Source of the DNA: Flavobacteriaceae bacterium F08102
GTDB taxonomy: Bacteria; Bacteroidota; Bacteroidia; Flavobacteriales; Flavobacteriaceae
Length of the DNA: 64,000 nt
Reading direction: 5' to 3'
NCBI GenBank assembly: GCA_023015935.1
Contig: JALKAY010000001.1
Coordinates: 62,874-126,873 of the forward strand
Of this stretch, positions 61,116-64,000 are shown piece by piece. Position 1 is the first letter of the stretch. Each line of letters starts with the position of its first letter. The notes beneath the pieces were generated by a model. That model did no database searches. It saw nothing but the letters and a program-made list of their open reading frames with translations, and was not told the origin of the DNA. Made by a program: the position numbers and the translations under genes.

Positions 61116-61499
61116 AAACCTCTAACAGAACACTTCACCGTTTACTATACCCTAAGCCACATTGACATGCGATTAGACACATGGCATTGATTAAAGCGGT
61201 TAAGTACTTACAAACAAAAATTGGTACACAAAGGAAATTACAGCATCACAGTTCACGTAACGCCTATTGAATCAATGCACACCCTATTCGCCATTATTTT
61301 TCATTTCTGACGATGAGTATGGATTTAACCTAAATTTTCAATTTGACAAAACTAAAAAACTTCACATATATAATTCGAAAAACACAAACCGATTGTCCTG
61401 CTAAGACACCTCATACAACTTTACTTAATAACAAAACATACTAGAGATAATTTAAGATGCTCTTAAGAATTCATTTAAACTTCTCAAAGATTGTGTCTC
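61116..61499. other. ~380-bp gap without a supported gene
   Basis: I see no gene, tRNA or strong hairpin here. Two short open stretches on the plus strand (about 24 and 36 codons, separated by TGA) have no recognisable similarity. Confidence 0.4.
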
Positions 61500-61507
61500 T
61501 ACATTTG
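61500..61507 (+). promoter_or_regulatory. -7 promoter box of the glycosyltransferase gene
   Basis: TACATTTG, perfect TAnnTTTG, 17 bases before the ATG at 61525. Confidence 0.55.
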
Positions 61508-61524
61508 CCTTTTAATAGGTAGCT

Positions 61525-63177
61525 ATGACATTCAAAAACTCCATCGATCGCTATTATTTTTTAGGGGTATTCATCTTATTTATAGTATTAATAATTGGGT
61601 TAGGATCCTATGGACTCGCCGAAACTAGCGAAGCACGGTATGCTGAGATTAGTCGTGAAATGCTTTTATCAGGCGACTATTTCAATCCTGAACTTTTAGG
61701 AATTTATCATTTCCACAAACCCCCCATCACCTATTATATTACCACCCTAGGGTATCGCCTGTTTGGGATCAACGAATTTGGAGCGCGATTTTTTCTTCAA
61801 ATTGCCCTCGTAATTCAACTGCTGTTAATTTACGAGATGGCTAAACTACTAAACTATAAAAGAAAAACCGCCTTGATCGCGGGACTTATCTATTTTTCAA
61901 TGCCCATTGTTCTAATTTCGAGTAGAAACTTAACTACAGACGCCTATTTAACCACCTTTATTATTGCTTCTCTTTTTTGTTGGCAATATTATACCACTAA
62001 AGGCAAACTGCTTTTTCTGTATTTGAGTTATATATTCATTAGCATCGCAATTTTAACAAAAGGTCCCGTTGCCTTGTTGTTTATTTTTGGCTATATCATT
62101 CCTGCAAAAATAATATTTAAAAGATCGTGGCGCTTGAGTATCCATCATGTTCTGGGAATTATCTTCTGTTTAATCATTAGTGCTAGCTGGTATGTATCCG
62201 TAATTATAGAAAATCCTAAACTCTTGGATTACTTTATTAAAAAGCAACTTATTTCACGGATGACTAAAGCCTCTTTTAACCGGGCTAAACCCTTTTGGTA
62301 TTATCTACCCATACTCATTGGCCTGCTCTTTCCTTGGTGGTTAAGTACGCTTCCTAATTTCAAAAAAAAACTTAAATCAATCAAGGAAAGCTCAACGGAA
62401 AATAAGCTTTTACTTACTTCAAGTCTTGTTATGATTGTGCTATTTTCAATATTCACAACTAAACTCATTTTATATATCCTCCCTATGTTTTGGATGATCT
62501 CTATTTTTATAGCAAGTCAACTAGCCCGTATTTCTACCTGCAATCGCACTATTCTATCAAAAAGTTATCTCGTACTACTGACTTGTATTTCTCTAGGATT
62601 ATTTATCATTTGGATTATAGAACCAACATTTATTCATATTTCTATCTTGGGAGTGATGATTGCATTCACCGTTAATGCTGGTAGCTTTATGGTATACTAT
62701 TTTATTAATTCAAACCAAGTCATTAAACCAGCTGCCATGGCCAGCGCATTCAGTATATCGCTGCTCCTTATCTCTGCCAAAACATTGAGTGAAAACTCAT
62801 CCCTGATTAATTCTACCAAGGATATGGTCCATTTTATAGACCATACCTCAATAGATTCAACGAAAACCATTTTGGTATATGACTATTTATTGAGCTCCAT
62901 TCCAATGTATACAAGCGATTTACAAATTACCCTAAAATACAAACACAACACTACGGCTCGTGAAACCCTATTTGAAAATGATCAGACTTATCGGGATCAT
63001 CTATGGGATATAAATGAACCCGCTATAATTCCCAAAATTGATTCAATCTCCCAAAAACCAAACACCTTTTTAATGGTGCGAAATAGCTCAAAATTAGCTC
63101 CAGAACTCAGCTTCCTAAAACACAATTTCAACAAGACGAAGCACTATCCAAAATGGACCATTTATTACCATAGGTAA
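61525..63177 (+). CDS. GT39-family (ArnT-like) membrane glycosyltransferase
   Basis: A 550-aa polytopic inner-membrane protein with ~11 TM segments. After TM1 (YYFLGVFILFIVLIIGLGSYG) comes the periplasmic catalytic loop TSEARYAEISREMLLSGDYFNPELLGIYHFHKPPITYY (residues ~33-70) with the acidic residue and the H-KPP motif of ArnT/PMT-type enzymes using polyprenyl-phosphate sugars. The C-terminal ~130 residues are a soluble periplasmic domain. It probably modifies lipid A, glycans or proteins in the envelope; acceptor unknown. Stand-alone gene. Confidence 0.92.
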   Translation: MTFKNSIDRYYFLGVFILFIVLIIGLGSYGLAETSEARYAEISREMLLSGDYFNPELLGIYHFHKPPITYYITTLGYRLFGINEFGARFFLQIALVIQLLLIYEMAKLLNYKRKTALIAGLIYFSMPIVLISSRNLTTDAYLTTFIIASLFCWQYYTTKGKLLFLYLSYIFISIAILTKGPVALLFIFGYIIPAKIIFKRSWRLSIHHVLGIIFCLIISASWYVSVIIENPKLLDYFIKKQLISRMTKASFNRAKPFWYYLPILIGLLFPWWLSTLPNFKKKLKSIKESSTENKLLLTSSLVMIVLFSIFTTKLILYILPMFWMISIFIASQLARISTCNRTILSKSYLVLLTCISLGLFIIWIIEPTFIHISILGVMIAFTVNAGSFMVYYFINSNQVIKPAAMASAFSISLLLISAKTLSENSSLINSTKDMVHFIDHTSIDSTKTILVYDYLLSSIPMYTSDLQITLKYKHNTTARETLFENDQTYRDHLWDINEPAIIPKIDSISQKPNTFLMVRNSSKLAPELSFLKHNFNKTKHYPKWTIYYHR

Positions 63178-63432
63178 GCAAATACTACCCGCTGCACTAG
63201 TTTAAATCGATCCCCCTAGTCGCAATTCCAAATCATCCTTTGATACTTCTCGATCAACGGTGCTTAATTCGATAAGTTTTGTTATTTTTATCCGTCAACA
63301 GTAAACATTGGTATCCCTGTTCTAGTTCAATTCACTGAGCAAAATCCATTAAATTGTTGGTGCTGTACAAATTCGTACAAATCATTTTTTTGATAGAATA
63401 AACAGACCCATTAAATAGCCGAATATCTCTAT

Positions 63433-64000
63433 ATGAATTTACAAGAATTAAAATCGAGTTATGGACACATATTCGAAGCTGCATTAATCAATGAGATTAT
63501 GCAATCAGGTACCTATAAGGAAATCCCCGAAGGCCAAACCATGATGGAGATAGGTGACTATATTAAAACGATGCCATTAATTATCTCTGGAGCCATTAAA
63601 ATCTTAAGAGAAGATAGCGAGGGGGATGAATTACTGTTGTACTATTTAGAAAAAGGAGACACCTGTTCTATCACCATGTCGTGTTGTTTGGGTCAACAAC
63701 GAAGTGAAATTAGAGCCATCGCAGAAATGGATACCCAATTGATTTTGGTTCCAGTGGGTAAAATGGAAGAATGGACAAAAACCTATAAATCGTGGAGAAA
63801 TTTCGTTTTTGAAAGTTATCACAATCGAATTAATGAATTGCTTAGCACTTTAGACAAAGTTGTATTTAACCAAATGGATCAACGACTTATCCAATATTTA
63901 AAAGAAAAAGTAAGAATCAATAAAAGCACTATAGTAAAAAATACGCATCAAGAAATTGCCTATGATCTCTATACGTCGAGAGTTGTCATTTCGCGACTTT
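63433..64000 (+). CDS. Crp/Fnr-family transcription regulator, truncated by window edge
   Basis: 189 codons are visible of a usual ~190-230. The cyclic-nucleotide-binding-like barrel is clear (GTYKEIPEGQTMMEIGDYIKTMPLIISGAIKILRED, LLLYYLEKGDTCSITMSCCLG, VPVGKMEEW), followed by the dimer helix and the start of the winged HTH (NTHQEIAYDLYTSRVVISRL). The paired Cys in TMSCCLG recall the flavobacterial subgroup; FNR-type iron-sulfur cysteines are not seen. Two direct repeats GTACAAAT lie 50-70 bases upstream. Confidence 0.92.
   Translation, partial: MNLQELKSSYGHIFEAALINEIMQSGTYKEIPEGQTMMEIGDYIKTMPLIISGAIKILREDSEGDELLLYYLEKGDTCSITMSCCLGQQRSEIRAIAEMDTQLILVPVGKMEEWTKTYKSWRNFVFESYHNRINELLSTLDKVVFNQMDQRLIQYLKEKVRINKSTIVKNTHQEIAYDLYTSRVVISRL

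Noticed and set aside
1-64000. CRISPR arrays, insertion sequences, rRNA, toxin-antitoxin pairs
   Set aside because: No regularly spaced repeats, transposase-like proteins, rRNA segments or typical TA pairs were found on either strand.

Overview
The window is chromosomal DNA from a low-GC member of the Bacteroidota, most likely a marine Flavobacteriaceae. Three things point there. First, the gene families: DUF6089 next to uppS-bamA-ompH, a PorP/SprF protein paired with a type B T9SS cargo, a SusC-type TonB receptor with an N-terminal carboxypeptidase-like domain, and an OlsF-type fused acyltransferase. Second, promoters carry the Bacteroidota -7 element TAnnTTTG, often just before the start codon. 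Third, leaders are A/T rich without Shine-Dalgarno sequences. Most of the window is ordinary core genome. I see no IS element, prophage, integron or CRISPR array.

Layout. 1-2882 (minus): trigger factor (cut by the window edge), a holin-like membrane protein, an alpha/beta hydrolase and pdxJ. 2943-10845 (plus): a cell-envelope run of CBS protein, nadK, DUF6089 barrel, uppS, bamA, two OmpH/Skp chaperones and murI. 10934-16538 (minus): esterase-like lipoprotein, gamma carbonic anhydrase, and a T9SS cargo with its PorP/SprF partner. 16606-20830 (plus): Nfu, dodecin, a broken DUF255/thioredoxin-domain gene and MscS. 20924-28329 (minus): tsaB, an orphan TolC, and a cytochrome oxidase maturation and structural block (small CxxC protein, DUF420, SCO, SCO-like protein without copper cysteines, COX IV, two COX III proteins, heme o synthase). 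28431-28804: tRNA-Gly and tRNA-Leu under one clear promoter. 29231-32585 (minus): a probable metal-uptake operon of a His-rich small protein, a TonB receptor and a lipoprotein.

33333-43160 holds housekeeping genes (aroA, mazG-like, LapA-like, TerB-like, aat, DUF3127, flavin reductase, histidine kinase, HIT, greA, Rieske-like lipoprotein, purK, DUF2797). 43303-46381 is the most interesting part: three palindromes about 22 bp apart, followed by a promoter, an acidic-tailed lipoprotein, a 7-TM protein, a 59-aa membrane peptide, a histidine kinase and a LuxR-type response regulator. It looks like one self-contained, possibly autoregulated envelope-signalling module with no name I know. 46419-46835 is a queuosine-precursor transporter gene wrecked by an internal deletion. 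46920-64000 holds fabD, an ACT-domain candidate regulator divergent from lysC, gpsA, an ornithine-lipid-type bifunctional acyltransferase, a second aspartate kinase, fbp, an FMN glutamate synthase-like protein, an aminotransferase, a thioesterase, a secreted nuclease, an NTF2-like protein, an ArnT-like glycosyltransferase and a truncated Crp/Fnr regulator.

Several start codons were moved inward from the longest open frame because the upstream TTG lies inside a -7 promoter box. Two clear pseudogenes and two short coding relics show ongoing gene loss. All assignments come from reading the sequence; no database search was run.
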